A DNA stretch of 64,000 nt from Occultella aeris (GTDB taxonomy: Bacteria > Actinomycetota > Actinomycetes > Actinomycetales > Beutenbergiaceae): positions 1 through 64,000 of the forward strand of contig NZ_CACRYJ010000025.1 in assembly GCF_902703175.1 (NCBI RefSeq). Direction: 5' to 3'. The notes beneath the pieces are model-generated. The model had not been told where the DNA came from. It saw only the letters and a list, made by a program, of their open reading frames with translations, and searched no databases. The translations under genes and the position numbers were made by a program. Shown here in pieces: positions 50,673 to 58,160 of the stretch; the stretch's first letter is position 1, and every line of letters starts with the position of its first letter.

Positions 50673-51956
50673 CTACGCCGCGAGCCCGGGTAGTTCACCC
50701 GGCCCGGTCGGATCGGGTGTGGGGTCCGGGGCATCGTCCGCGGTCTCCTCCGCCGCGTCGGAAGTCGGCGTCCGCCCGATCACGAGCACCGCAGCACAGC
50801 CGAGCAGGACCACCCCGGCGGCGACCATCACGAGTCGATAGTCCACCACGGTGATGAGCGCGGCACCGGCCGCGATCGAGGCCAGTTGCGGCAGCGACAT
50901 GGCCAGGTTCGTCGCGGCTGCGGTGCGGCCCTGCAGCCGGGGCGGGGTGAGCCGTTGCCGGGTGGTGATGAGGGCGACGACCAGCCACGGCACGCTGATC
51001 CCGGAGATGGCGATCGCCACCACGGACACCGGGAGCAACGGGATCGGCAGCAGATCCGCGGCGAGGCCGAAGGCCGCGACGCCGAGCCCGAGCAGGGCGA
51101 CGCCCACGGTGCGGGCCGGCCCGAGCCGGCGCAACGCCGTCGCCGAGGTCAGGCCACCGACGATCGCGGCCGCACCCTGGATGCTCATCAACACCCCGAA
51201 GAACGCGGCCTCCATGCCGAGGCCCTTCTCGACCACCTCGAACAAGGCACTCTCGAACACGCCGAGCACCCCGAACGCGATGGCCGTGACGATCACGATC
51301 CGGGCGAGCAGCGGGACGCTCGCGACGTGCCGAAACCCGCCCGCCGCCTCGGCCCAGAACCCGGCCCGCTGCTCGGGCGACTCCGGTGCGGACTCGACTA
51401 CGTGCACGGTGAGCAGCGCCAGCGCGGTCAGAACCAGGATCGCGGCCACGCCCAGCCCGAGCGCACCGCCGCCCCAGAGCACGTACAGGCCGGCGCCGAT
51501 CGCCGGGGTGATGATCCGCAGCCCCTGGTCGATCGTGGACAGCAGGGCGTTCGCGTTGTCCAGGTGCTCGTCCGGAAGCAGGTCGCGCAGCAGCCCGGAC
51601 TGGGCCGAGCCGTTCAGGATCCCGAGCGCCCCGTAGGCGAACGCGACGGCGTAGATGATCCAGAGGTCCGACGCGCCGTCGACGAGCACGAGGGAGGCGG
51701 CGACCACGGCGGCGGCGAGATTGGCCGCGATCAGCAGCGACCGCCGTCGGGCCCGGTCGGCGAGCAGCCCGAGCAGGGGTGCGGTGAGAGCCGGCAGGCC
51801 GAGGGCCAGGAACACGAGCCCGGCCGCTCCGGAACTGCCGGAGAGGTCCTTCGCCCAGATCGCAAGAGTGAGGAAGAGGGCACTGTCGGCGAGGTTGCCG
51901 ATGGTCCAGGCCCCGAGGAGCCGGCGGAACGTGGCGATGCGCAGGACGTCCTTCAT
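50673..51956 (-). CDS. MFS transporter
   Basis: Major facilitator of 427 residues with twelve predicted spans, the DRARRRS loop motif, and a Thr/Asp/Pro-rich cytoplasmic tail (about 395-427). It resembles enterobactin/drug-export MFS proteins. ATG 51956 overlaps the stop of the winged-helix regulator gene by ATGA, so they are translationally coupled and the regulator very likely controls this transporter in response to its substrate. Confidence 0.93.
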   Translation of the reverse strand: MKDVLRIATFRRLLGAWTIGNLADSALFLTLAIWAKDLSGSSGAAGLVFLALGLPALTAPLLGLLADRARRRSLLIAANLAAAVVAASLVLVDGASDLWIIYAVAFAYGALGILNGSAQSGLLRDLLPDEHLDNANALLSTIDQGLRIITPAIGAGLYVLWGGGALGLGVAAILVLTALALLTVHVVESAPESPEQRAGFWAEAAGGFRHVASVPLLARIVIVTAIAFGVLGVFESALFEVVEKGLGMEAAFFGVLMSIQGAAAIVGGLTSATALRRLGPARTVGVALLGLGVAAFGLAADLLPIPLLPVSVVAIAISGISVPWLVVALITTRQRLTPPRLQGRTAAATNLAMSLPQLASIAAGAALITVVDYRLVMVAAGVVLLGCAAVLVIGRTPTSDAAEETADDAPDPTPDPTGPGELPGLAA

Positions 51957-52537
51957 GACTGGGCTCCATCGGCGGTCTCGGACTGCTGCCCGGGCTCGGG
52001 CACCAGGTAGCTCGTGGCGAACACCCGGACCAGCTCGCCGCCCTCGGGGCGCGTCTCGGGGTTCTTCCAGCGGGGCACGTAGCGCATGATGATCTCGCCG
52101 ATCTCGTCACCGATCGCCCGGGCCTCCTCTGGCGTCACGTAGAGGGTGGCGCCGGACTGGAAGAGATTGCCCTGCCAGCGCTCGGGCGGCGGGACGTGCT
52201 GCGTGGCCTTGATCCGAGTGGTCTCCCACTCCAGGAACGTCGCCCCGAGGGCACGCACCGCGGCGGTGGACTCCTCATCGGGCCCGTTGTCGTCCCAGCT
52301 CTGCTCGATGTCGACCACCCGCCACGGTCGGTCCCGGCCGGTGTGCCCGGGCACCCGTTCGATGTAGCCGAATTCGGCCAGGGTGCGCAGGTGGAAGGAG
52401 CAGTTCGACGGCGTCGAGTCGGTGAGCGCGGCCAGTTCCGTCGCGGTCGCCTCGCCCTCGATGGCGAGCCGTTCGAGCAGCGCGAAGCGCAACGGGTGCG
52501 CCAGTGCGCGCATGGCGCGCGGGTCCTCGATCTTCAT
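51953..52537 (-). CDS. ArsR-type winged-helix regulator of the MFS operon
   Basis: Regulator of 194 residues: winged helix at about 6-75 (LAHPLRFALLERLAIEGEAT, TPSNCSFHLRTL, YIERV) followed by a helical domain with conserved-looking PPERWQGNLF and MRYVPRWKNPE. ATG 52537 is 7 nt from TACAGT, with TTGCGA 17 nt further up, a leaderless promoter. A perfect 12-bp inverted repeat over the -35 and spacer is the probable autoregulatory operator. It is the first gene of an operon with the MFS gene (ATGA overlap) and perhaps the cysteine-rich protein and second MFS. Confidence 0.9.
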   Translation of the reverse strand: MKIEDPRAMRALAHPLRFALLERLAIEGEATATELAALTDSTPSNCSFHLRTLAEFGYIERVPGHTGRDRPWRVVDIEQSWDDNGPDEESTAAVRALGATFLEWETTRIKATQHVPPPERWQGNLFQSGATLYVTPEEARAIGDEIGEIIMRYVPRWKNPETRPEGGELVRVFATSYLVPEPGQQSETADGAQS

Positions 52538-52544
52538 GTCGACG

Positions 52545-52583
52545 ACTGTAGACTTGAAAGAACTCTTTCGCAAGAGTTCTTTC
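52545..52583 (-). promoter_or_regulatory. promoter and palindromic operator of the regulator-MFS operon
   Basis: Minus-strand TTGCGA, 17-nt spacer, TACAGT (52550-52545), 7 nt from ATG 52537. Overlapping it is a perfect inverted repeat: GAAAGAACTCTT (52556-52567) and AAGAGTTCTTTC (52572-52583) with a 4-nt centre. Binding would exclude polymerase from the -35 and spacer. Confidence 0.78.
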
Positions 52584-52590
52584 AGATGTG

Positions 52591-53490
52591 TCAACGTCTC
52601 CCGAGGACGACGGCGAGGAAGTCATCGATCGCCGCCGGCGGACGCCATCCTCGGCGCCAGATCGCGTGCAGGGTCCGGGTCAGGTCCACGCCCGTCACCG
52701 GGACCGAGACCAGGCGCCCGTCCCGCAGTTCCGCGGCCACGGCGAGCTCGCTGATCACCGCGGGGTACGCGCCCGAGGCGACCACCACTTTGACGGCGGC
52801 GTTGGAGTCGAGCTCGACGCCGGGTTCGAGTTCGCGACCGAGGGCCCAACCGAGCGCGTCCCGGGTGCCGGACCCCGCCTCGCGGGAGGCCAGCCGCAAC
52901 TGCGCCAGTTCCTCGGCACCCACCGGCCGGCGCCGCCGGGTCAGCGGGTGGCCGGGGGCGACCACCAGCAGCAGCCGGTCGGCACCGACCCGGCGCCGGA
53001 CCAGGTCAGTCGGCACCGTCGGGCCCTCCACGAACCCGAGGTCGATCTCCCTCCCCCGGAGCGTGGCGATCACGTCACGGGAGTTCGCGACCCGCAGCCG
53101 CACCCGTGCGTCGGGGTCCAGCGCCCGGAACCGCGCCAGCCAGATCGGCACCAGGTACTCGGCGACGGTCTGGCTTGCCGCGATCGCCACGTCGCCCTCG
53201 TTCTCGGCGGCCAGTGCCCGTGCCCCGGTGACGAGCACACCCGCGGCCTCCACGACGGCGCGCGCCCAGCCGGTGACCATCCGTCCGTGCTCGGTGAGTT
53301 CGGCGCCGCGGCTGCGCCGGTCCAGGAGCTCCAGGCCCAGGCGGCGCTCGAGCTGCTTGATCCGGTTGCTCGCCGAGGGTTGCGAGATCTGCTCGACGCG
53401 CGCCGCTGCGGAGATGCTGCCATGGTCGGCGACCAGCACCAGCAGGCGCAGGGCGTCGAGGCTGAGATCGGTGGGCACTGTGGTGGGCAC
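52591..53490 (-). CDS. LysR family regulator of the YeiH exporter
   Basis: LTTR of 299 residues: HTH at about 10-65 (GSISAAARVEQISQPSASNR) and a two-lobed effector domain with ASQTVAEYLVP, FVEGPTVP and GAYPAVISELAV, similar to CysL/YeiE-type sensors of sulfur compounds. I chose GTG 53490, which has AGGAGG at 7 nt, over ATG 53514, which would lie inside the operator. Divergence from a YeiH-type gene is a recurrent arrangement, so it probably activates that exporter in response to sulfite or a related anion. Confidence 0.9.
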   Translation of the reverse strand: MPTTVPTDLSLDALRLLVLVADHGSISAAARVEQISQPSASNRIKQLERRLGLELLDRRSRGAELTEHGRMVTGWARAVVEAAGVLVTGARALAAENEGDVAIAASQTVAEYLVPIWLARFRALDPDARVRLRVANSRDVIATLRGREIDLGFVEGPTVPTDLVRRRVGADRLLLVVAPGHPLTRRRRPVGAEELAQLRLASREAGSGTRDALGWALGRELEPGVELDSNAAVKVVVASGAYPAVISELAVAAELRDGRLVSVPVTGVDLTRTLHAIWRRGWRPPAAIDDFLAVVLGRR

Positions 53491-53510
53491 GGCCGGTCCT
53501 CCTCGTCTTC

Positions 53511-53529
53511 CCATAGCCTATGCCTATGG
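53511..53529. promoter_or_regulatory. LysR-type T-N11-A binding site
   Basis: CCATAG-CCTATGC-CTATGG is a perfect 19-bp palindrome and contains T53514-N11-A53526, the LTTR consensus. It lies upstream of the LysR start (53490) and 56 bp before the divergent YeiH start. Confidence 0.65.
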
Positions 53530-53584
53530 ATATCTCCTGAACTACTAGGTACCGCCGTGCCGCCGGTGGCGTCACGCTGGATCG

Positions 53585-54646
53585 GTGCTCCGCTCCCCCA
53601 CGCCGACGGCGCAGACCGTTCGTTGGCACCGCTCCCGCCTCCCTGGTCTACTTCTTGCGGCCTTGATCGCCACGGTGGCGACCGCCGTCGGGCACGTGCT
53701 GCCGCTGATCGGTGGCCCCGTGTTCGCGGTGCTGGTCGGCGCGCTGGTGGGGGTGTGCGCGCCGAGGGTCGCCCACCACCCAGCGATCGGGCCGGGGCTG
53801 GCCACGGCGAGCCGGCTGCTGCTGCAGTGTGCGGTGGTGCTGCTCGGCGCGCAGCTCTCGATCCGGCAGGTGCTGGAGGTGGGCGCGAGCGGCCTGCCTG
53901 TGATGATCGGCACGCTCGTCGCCGCGCTCGCCGGTGCCGCGCTCCTCGGCCGGGCGCTGCGTGTGGACTCGGACCTGCGGACCCTGATCGGCGTTGGCAC
54001 CGCGATCTGCGGCGCTTCGGCGATCGCCGCCGTCACTCCGGTGCTGCGGCCGGCGGGAACGAAGGTGACCTACGCCCTGTCCACGGTGTTCGTGTTCAAC
54101 ATCGCGGCCGTGCTCGCCCTCCCGCCGCTCGGCCACCTCATCGGGATGAGCCCGGAAGGCTTCGGACTGCTCGCGGGCACGGCCGTGAACGACATGTCCT
54201 CGGTGGTGGCCGCCGCGACCAGTTTCGGCGACGGCGCCGCCGACACCGCCGTGGTGGTCAAGCTGACCCGGACCCTCGCGATCATCCCGATCGTCGCCGT
54301 CCTGGCGGCGCTGGTCAGCCGGCGCGATCGGCTGGCCGCGGATCCCACCGAGCCCGGTGACGCCACATCGCCCCGGTTGTGGCGCCTGGTGCCGTGGTTC
54401 CTGGTCGGCTTCCTCGCGGTGGCCGCAGTGAACGGGCTCGGTCTGATCCCCGCCGCTGCCCAGCCGCCGATCGCGTCCGTAGCGGCCTTCCTGATCACCA
54501 TGGCGCTGGCCGCGATAGGCCTGGGTACCGACCTGCCCGCGCTGCGCCGGGCCGGCGCCACCCCACTGCTCCTCGGCGGCCTGCTGTGGCTGATCGTGAT
54601 GGGCACGAGCCTCGGGTTGCAAGGGCTGCTCGGCACACTGACTTGA
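53585..54646 (+). CDS. YeiH family putative sulfate/sulfite exporter
   Basis: Membrane protein of 353 residues with about ten spans, the family motif GVGTAICGASAIAA near 140, GTAVNDMSSVVAA and the C-terminal GLGTDLPAL. The YeiH/UPF0324 family is proposed to export sulfate or sulfite or related anions. The GTG start has no Shine-Dalgarno. It is divergent from a LysR gene with an LTTR box between them, and its TGA directly abuts the FdhF stop. Confidence 0.9.
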   Translation: MLRSPTPTAQTVRWHRSRLPGLLLAALIATVATAVGHVLPLIGGPVFAVLVGALVGVCAPRVAHHPAIGPGLATASRLLLQCAVVLLGAQLSIRQVLEVGASGLPVMIGTLVAALAGAALLGRALRVDSDLRTLIGVGTAICGASAIAAVTPVLRPAGTKVTYALSTVFVFNIAAVLALPPLGHLIGMSPEGFGLLAGTAVNDMSSVVAAATSFGDGAADTAVVVKLTRTLAIIPIVAVLAALVSRRDRLAADPTEPGDATSPRLWRLVPWFLVGFLAVAAVNGLGLIPAAAQPPIASVAAFLITMALAAIGLGTDLPALRRAGATPLLLGGLLWLIVMGTSLGLQGLLGTLT

Positions 54647-57106
54647 TCAGGGCGCGTCGACTGCCGGCTCGATGCGGATGATCACCGACTTGGACGTCGG
54701 GGTCCGGGAGGTCTCGGCGAAGGAGCCCAGCGGCACCAGCACGTTCGTCTCTGGGAAGTAGGCCGCCGCGCAGCCGCGGGCCGTCGGATAGGCGATCGCA
54801 CGGAATGCCTCCGCACGCCGCTCGACACCCTCGAACTCCGAGATCAGGTCGACCAGATCGCCGTCGGCCACACCCGCCTCGGCCAGATCGTCCGTGTGCA
54901 CGAAGACCACCCGGCGGCCGCCATGCACGCCCCGGTACCGATCGTCCTTGCCATAGATCGTGGTGTTGAACTGGTCGTGGGAGCGGATGGTCTGCAGGAT
55001 CAGCCGGCCAGGAGGCACCCGCGGATAGTCGAGGGCGTTCGCTGTCATCTCGGCACGGCCCGACGGCGTCGCGAACGTGCGCGAGTCGCGCGGCGGGTGG
55101 GGCAGGGCGAACCCACCCGGTTCGTCGATCCGGGACTCGTAGTCGGTGAAGCCGGGCACGACCGCCTCGATGTGTCGGCGGATGCGCCGATAGTCACCCT
55201 CGAGCGCGGCCCAGTCCACCTGTGGGGGCGTGTGGGTGGGCGAACTGCCACCGACGCTCGGGGTAGCGCCAGATTCCGGGCGCCAGGCGTCCGGCGCGGC
55301 ACCGCCCATGGGACCGGTTGCGGCGCCGTCGGCTTCGGTGGCACCGGAGCCGGTGGACGCGCCACGGCCGTCCGCATCCTCTGGCCGGGCGAACAATCGC
55401 TGCGCCAGCCGGCAGATGATCGAGACCTCGGACAGGACGTGCCGGCTCGGCGGCTCCAGCCGGCCCTGGGAGGCGTGCACCATGGACATCGAATCCTCCA
55501 CGGTGACCCGTTGGTCGCCGCCGGCCTGGGTGTCCCGGTCGGTGCGCCCGAGGGCGGGCAGGATGAGCGCGCGGCGGCCGGTGACTGCATGCGACTTGTT
55601 CAGCTTCGTGGAGACCTGGACGGTCAGCCGCATCCGGGACATGGCCTCCTCCGTCACGGCCGAGTCGGGCGTGGCCCTGACGAAGTTGCCACCCATGGCC
55701 AGGAACACCTTGGCGCGGGAGTCCCGCATCGCCTCGATCGCGGCCACCGTGTCCGCACCCGGCTCGCGCGGGGAGGCGAAGCCGAACTCTGCGTCCAGTG
55801 CGTCATGGAAGCTGGCGGGCATCCGCTCGAAGATGCCCATCGTCCGGTCACCCTGCACGTTCGAGTGCCCACGCACGGGGCACACGCCCGCACCGGGTCG
55901 GCCCATGTTGCCCTGCAGCAGCAGCACGTTCACGATGTCGCGCAGCATCGCCACCGAGTGTCGGTGCTGGGTCAGCCCCATCGCCCAGCAGACCACGGTC
56001 GCGGGCGAGGCGAGTAGCCGTTCGCCCAGGCCCTCTATCTGCGAGCGGGTGAGGCCGGTGGCGGTCTCCACCTCAGCCCAGTCCAGCGCTCCGACGTGCG
56101 CCGCGTACTCCTCGAACCCATTCACCGAGCTGCGCAGGAACTCGTGATCGAGCACGGTGTCGCGGCCCGCTGTCGCACGCCCCTCTGCTTCCGCCTCGAG
56201 GAGCAGCTTGCCGAGCGCCTGGAACAGCGCCTGGTCCCCGCCGAGACGGATCTGCAGGAAGTCGTCGGCGAGTTCGATCCCCTTGGTCAACCCGAGCGCC
56301 GTCTGCGGATTGTGGAAACCGAGCAGGCCCGCCTCGGGCAAGGGGTTGACTGCGACGATCACGGCGCCGTTTCGCTTGGCCTGCTCCAGCGAACTGAGCA
56401 TCCGAGGGTGGTTCGTGCCGGGGTTCTGCCCGGCGATTATCAACAGGGACGCGTTCTCCACGTCCTCGAGCGACACCGACCCTTTGCCGATCCCGATCGT
56501 CTCGCCAAGGGCCGAACCCGAGGACTCGTGACACATGTTCGAGCAGTCCGGCAGGTTGTTCGTGCCGTAACCGCGCACCATCAACTGGTAGAGGAACGCG
56601 GCCTCGTTGGACGTGCGGCCAGAGGTGTAGAAGATCGCTTCGTCCGGGTCGCAGGCTCGCAGTTCGGCCACGATCTCGTCGAACGCGTCGTCCCACGAGA
56701 TCGGCCGGTAGTGCGTGGCGCCGGCGTCGAGGATCATCGGGTGTGCGAGGCGGCCCTGTTGCCCGAGCCAGTAGTCGTCCTTCGTGCGCAGGTCCGCGAC
56801 GGAGTGCTCGACGAAGAACGACGGCGGTACACGCCGTCTCGTGGCTTCCTCCGCGACAGCCTTGGCCCCGTTCTCGCAGAATTCGGCAGTGTGCCGCTCC
56901 TTCTTCTCGGGCCACGCGCAGCCGGGGCAGTCGAAACCGTCGGTCTGGTTGACGCGCAGCAGCGTCCGCGCCGATCGCACCGGTCCCATCTGATCCAAGG
57001 CCACCGACATCGCGTGCGCGATGCCTGGTACCCCGACCGACGTGCGCTTCGGCGGGCCCACCCGCAACTGGCTCTCGTCGATGCCCGTACGCGGCGCCTG
57101 CGCCAT
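54647..57106 (-). CDS. FdhF/YdeP family molybdopterin oxidoreductase
   Basis: Cytoplasmic molybdenum enzyme of 819 residues, formate-dehydrogenase-like: N-terminal cysteines C60, C63 and C77 (DCPGCAWP...FC) in place of the usual four-cysteine Fe-S motif, then SGRTSNEAAFLYQL, NMCHESSG, AGQNPGTNHPRM, GNMGRPGAGVCPVRGHSNVQG and a C-terminal cap domain with RSHDQFNTTIYG. About 50 residues near 570-625 are a Gly/Ala/Ser/Thr-rich insert. True FDH activity is not certain in the YdeP branch. fdhD is divergent, so it probably supplies the sulfur for the Mo cofactor. Its stop abuts that of YeiH (TGATCA). Confidence 0.92.
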   Translation of the reverse strand: MAQAPRTGIDESQLRVGPPKRTSVGVPGIAHAMSVALDQMGPVRSARTLLRVNQTDGFDCPGCAWPEKKERHTAEFCENGAKAVAEEATRRRVPPSFFVEHSVADLRTKDDYWLGQQGRLAHPMILDAGATHYRPISWDDAFDEIVAELRACDPDEAIFYTSGRTSNEAAFLYQLMVRGYGTNNLPDCSNMCHESSGSALGETIGIGKGSVSLEDVENASLLIIAGQNPGTNHPRMLSSLEQAKRNGAVIVAVNPLPEAGLLGFHNPQTALGLTKGIELADDFLQIRLGGDQALFQALGKLLLEAEAEGRATAGRDTVLDHEFLRSSVNGFEEYAAHVGALDWAEVETATGLTRSQIEGLGERLLASPATVVCWAMGLTQHRHSVAMLRDIVNVLLLQGNMGRPGAGVCPVRGHSNVQGDRTMGIFERMPASFHDALDAEFGFASPREPGADTVAAIEAMRDSRAKVFLAMGGNFVRATPDSAVTEEAMSRMRLTVQVSTKLNKSHAVTGRRALILPALGRTDRDTQAGGDQRVTVEDSMSMVHASQGRLEPPSRHVLSEVSIICRLAQRLFARPEDADGRGASTGSGATEADGAATGPMGGAAPDAWRPESGATPSVGGSSPTHTPPQVDWAALEGDYRRIRRHIEAVVPGFTDYESRIDEPGGFALPHPPRDSRTFATPSGRAEMTANALDYPRVPPGRLILQTIRSHDQFNTTIYGKDDRYRGVHGGRRVVFVHTDDLAEAGVADGDLVDLISEFEGVERRAEAFRAIAYPTARGCAAAYFPETNVLVPLGSFAETSRTPTSKSVIIRIEPAVDAP

Positions 57107-57187
57107 CGGTCCTCCTCAGGGATGTCCTCCGATCGTAGCGACGACGGGTGACGCCCGCCGGTGCAGACGCGGCGTAGCGTTGCCCTC

Positions 57188-57217
57188 GTGACCGCAGCAG
57201 GGTGGAGGCGACGATGA
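57188..57217 (+). CDS. possible nine-codon leader ORF of fdhD
   Basis: GTG 57188 lies 7 nt from a TAGCGT -10 element (57175-57180) and opens a nine-codon frame, VTAAGWRRR, whose TGA overlaps the fdhD ATG as ATGA (57214-57217). A leaderless mRNA would therefore begin with this mini-ORF and re-initiate at fdhD. The peptide ends in W and three R codons (AGG, CGA, CGA), two of them rare. Confidence 0.4.
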   Translation: MTAAGWRRR

Positions 57218-58080
57218 CTCGGGCGACGAGTCGCTCGCGGGTGCGGACGATGCTCGCGGACGGCACCGAACGGGTGCGCACGGACACGCTCGCCGGCGAG
57301 GAGCCGATGGAGCTGCGGGTGGACGGGCGTTCGCTGACCGTGACGATGCGCACACCCGGCCACGACTTCGACCTGGCCGCCGGCTTCCTCGTCTCCGAGG
57401 GCGTGCTGCACCGTCCGGACCACGTGACCAGGATCGGGTACGGGCCCGGGGTGGCGGCCGGCGGTGAGGCCACCTACAACATCGTCGACGTCACGCTCGC
57501 GCCTGGCGTGCCCGGCCCTTCCGTCACGGCCGAACGCCGCGTGTACACCTCGTCCTCGTGCGGCATCTGCGGGACAAGTTCCATCGAGGCTCTCGGCCGA
57601 GTGCCGCAGTTCGACCGGGCGGTGCCGCCACCTTCCGCAGTGTTCGACTTGTCCGTACTGCTCGACCTTCCGGATCGCCTGCGCGCTGAACAGGCCATGT
57701 TCGGGAGGACCGGCGGGACCCACGCCGCAGGACTCTTCGACGCCACTGGCAGGCTCCTGTGTGTGAGGGAGGACGTGGGCCGCCACAACGCCGTGGACAA
57801 GGTCGTCGGGTGGGCCTGGCGCGAAGGTCGACTGCCGCTGACCGACACCGTCATGCAGGTCTCCGGCCGTGCCTCGTTCGAGTTGGTGCAGAAGGCGCAG
57901 ATGGCCGGCATTCCACTGCTCGCCGCGGTCAGCGCACCCTCGTCGCTGGCCGTGGACCTTGCCGAGGAGGCGGGGTTGACGCTGATCGGCTTCTCGCGGA
58001 CGGACCGTCTGAACGTGTACAGCCACCCCGAACGGATCCGCCCGTCGACCGGACCGGACCGCCAGCCAACCTCCGCGTGA
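57214..58080 (+). CDS. fdhD: formate dehydrogenase accessory sulfurtransferase
   Basis: FdhD of 288 residues, which carries sulfur from a cysteine desulfurase to the bis-MGD cofactor of formate-dehydrogenase-type enzymes. The loop cysteines C116 and C119 (SSCGICGTSS) are present, as are AAGFLVSEG, REDVGRHNAVDKVVG and SGRASFELVQKA. ATG 57214 has GGAGG at 5 nt; an in-frame GTG at 57202 lies within that site. Divergent from the FdhF/YdeP gene with a short gap, and preceded by a small leader ORF. Confidence 0.95.
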   Translation: MTRATSRSRVRTMLADGTERVRTDTLAGEEPMELRVDGRSLTVTMRTPGHDFDLAAGFLVSEGVLHRPDHVTRIGYGPGVAAGGEATYNIVDVTLAPGVPGPSVTAERRVYTSSSCGICGTSSIEALGRVPQFDRAVPPPSAVFDLSVLLDLPDRLRAEQAMFGRTGGTHAAGLFDATGRLLCVREDVGRHNAVDKVVGWAWREGRLPLTDTVMQVSGRASFELVQKAQMAGIPLLAAVSAPSSLAVDLAEEAGLTLIGFSRTDRLNVYSHPERIRPSTGPDRQPTSA

Positions 58081-58160
58081 ATCTTGGGCCCGATACCGGG
58101 CACGGGCCGCTACTTCTGTTGATTCAATGAGAGCCGGTCCATACGGCGAGGAGAACGTGG

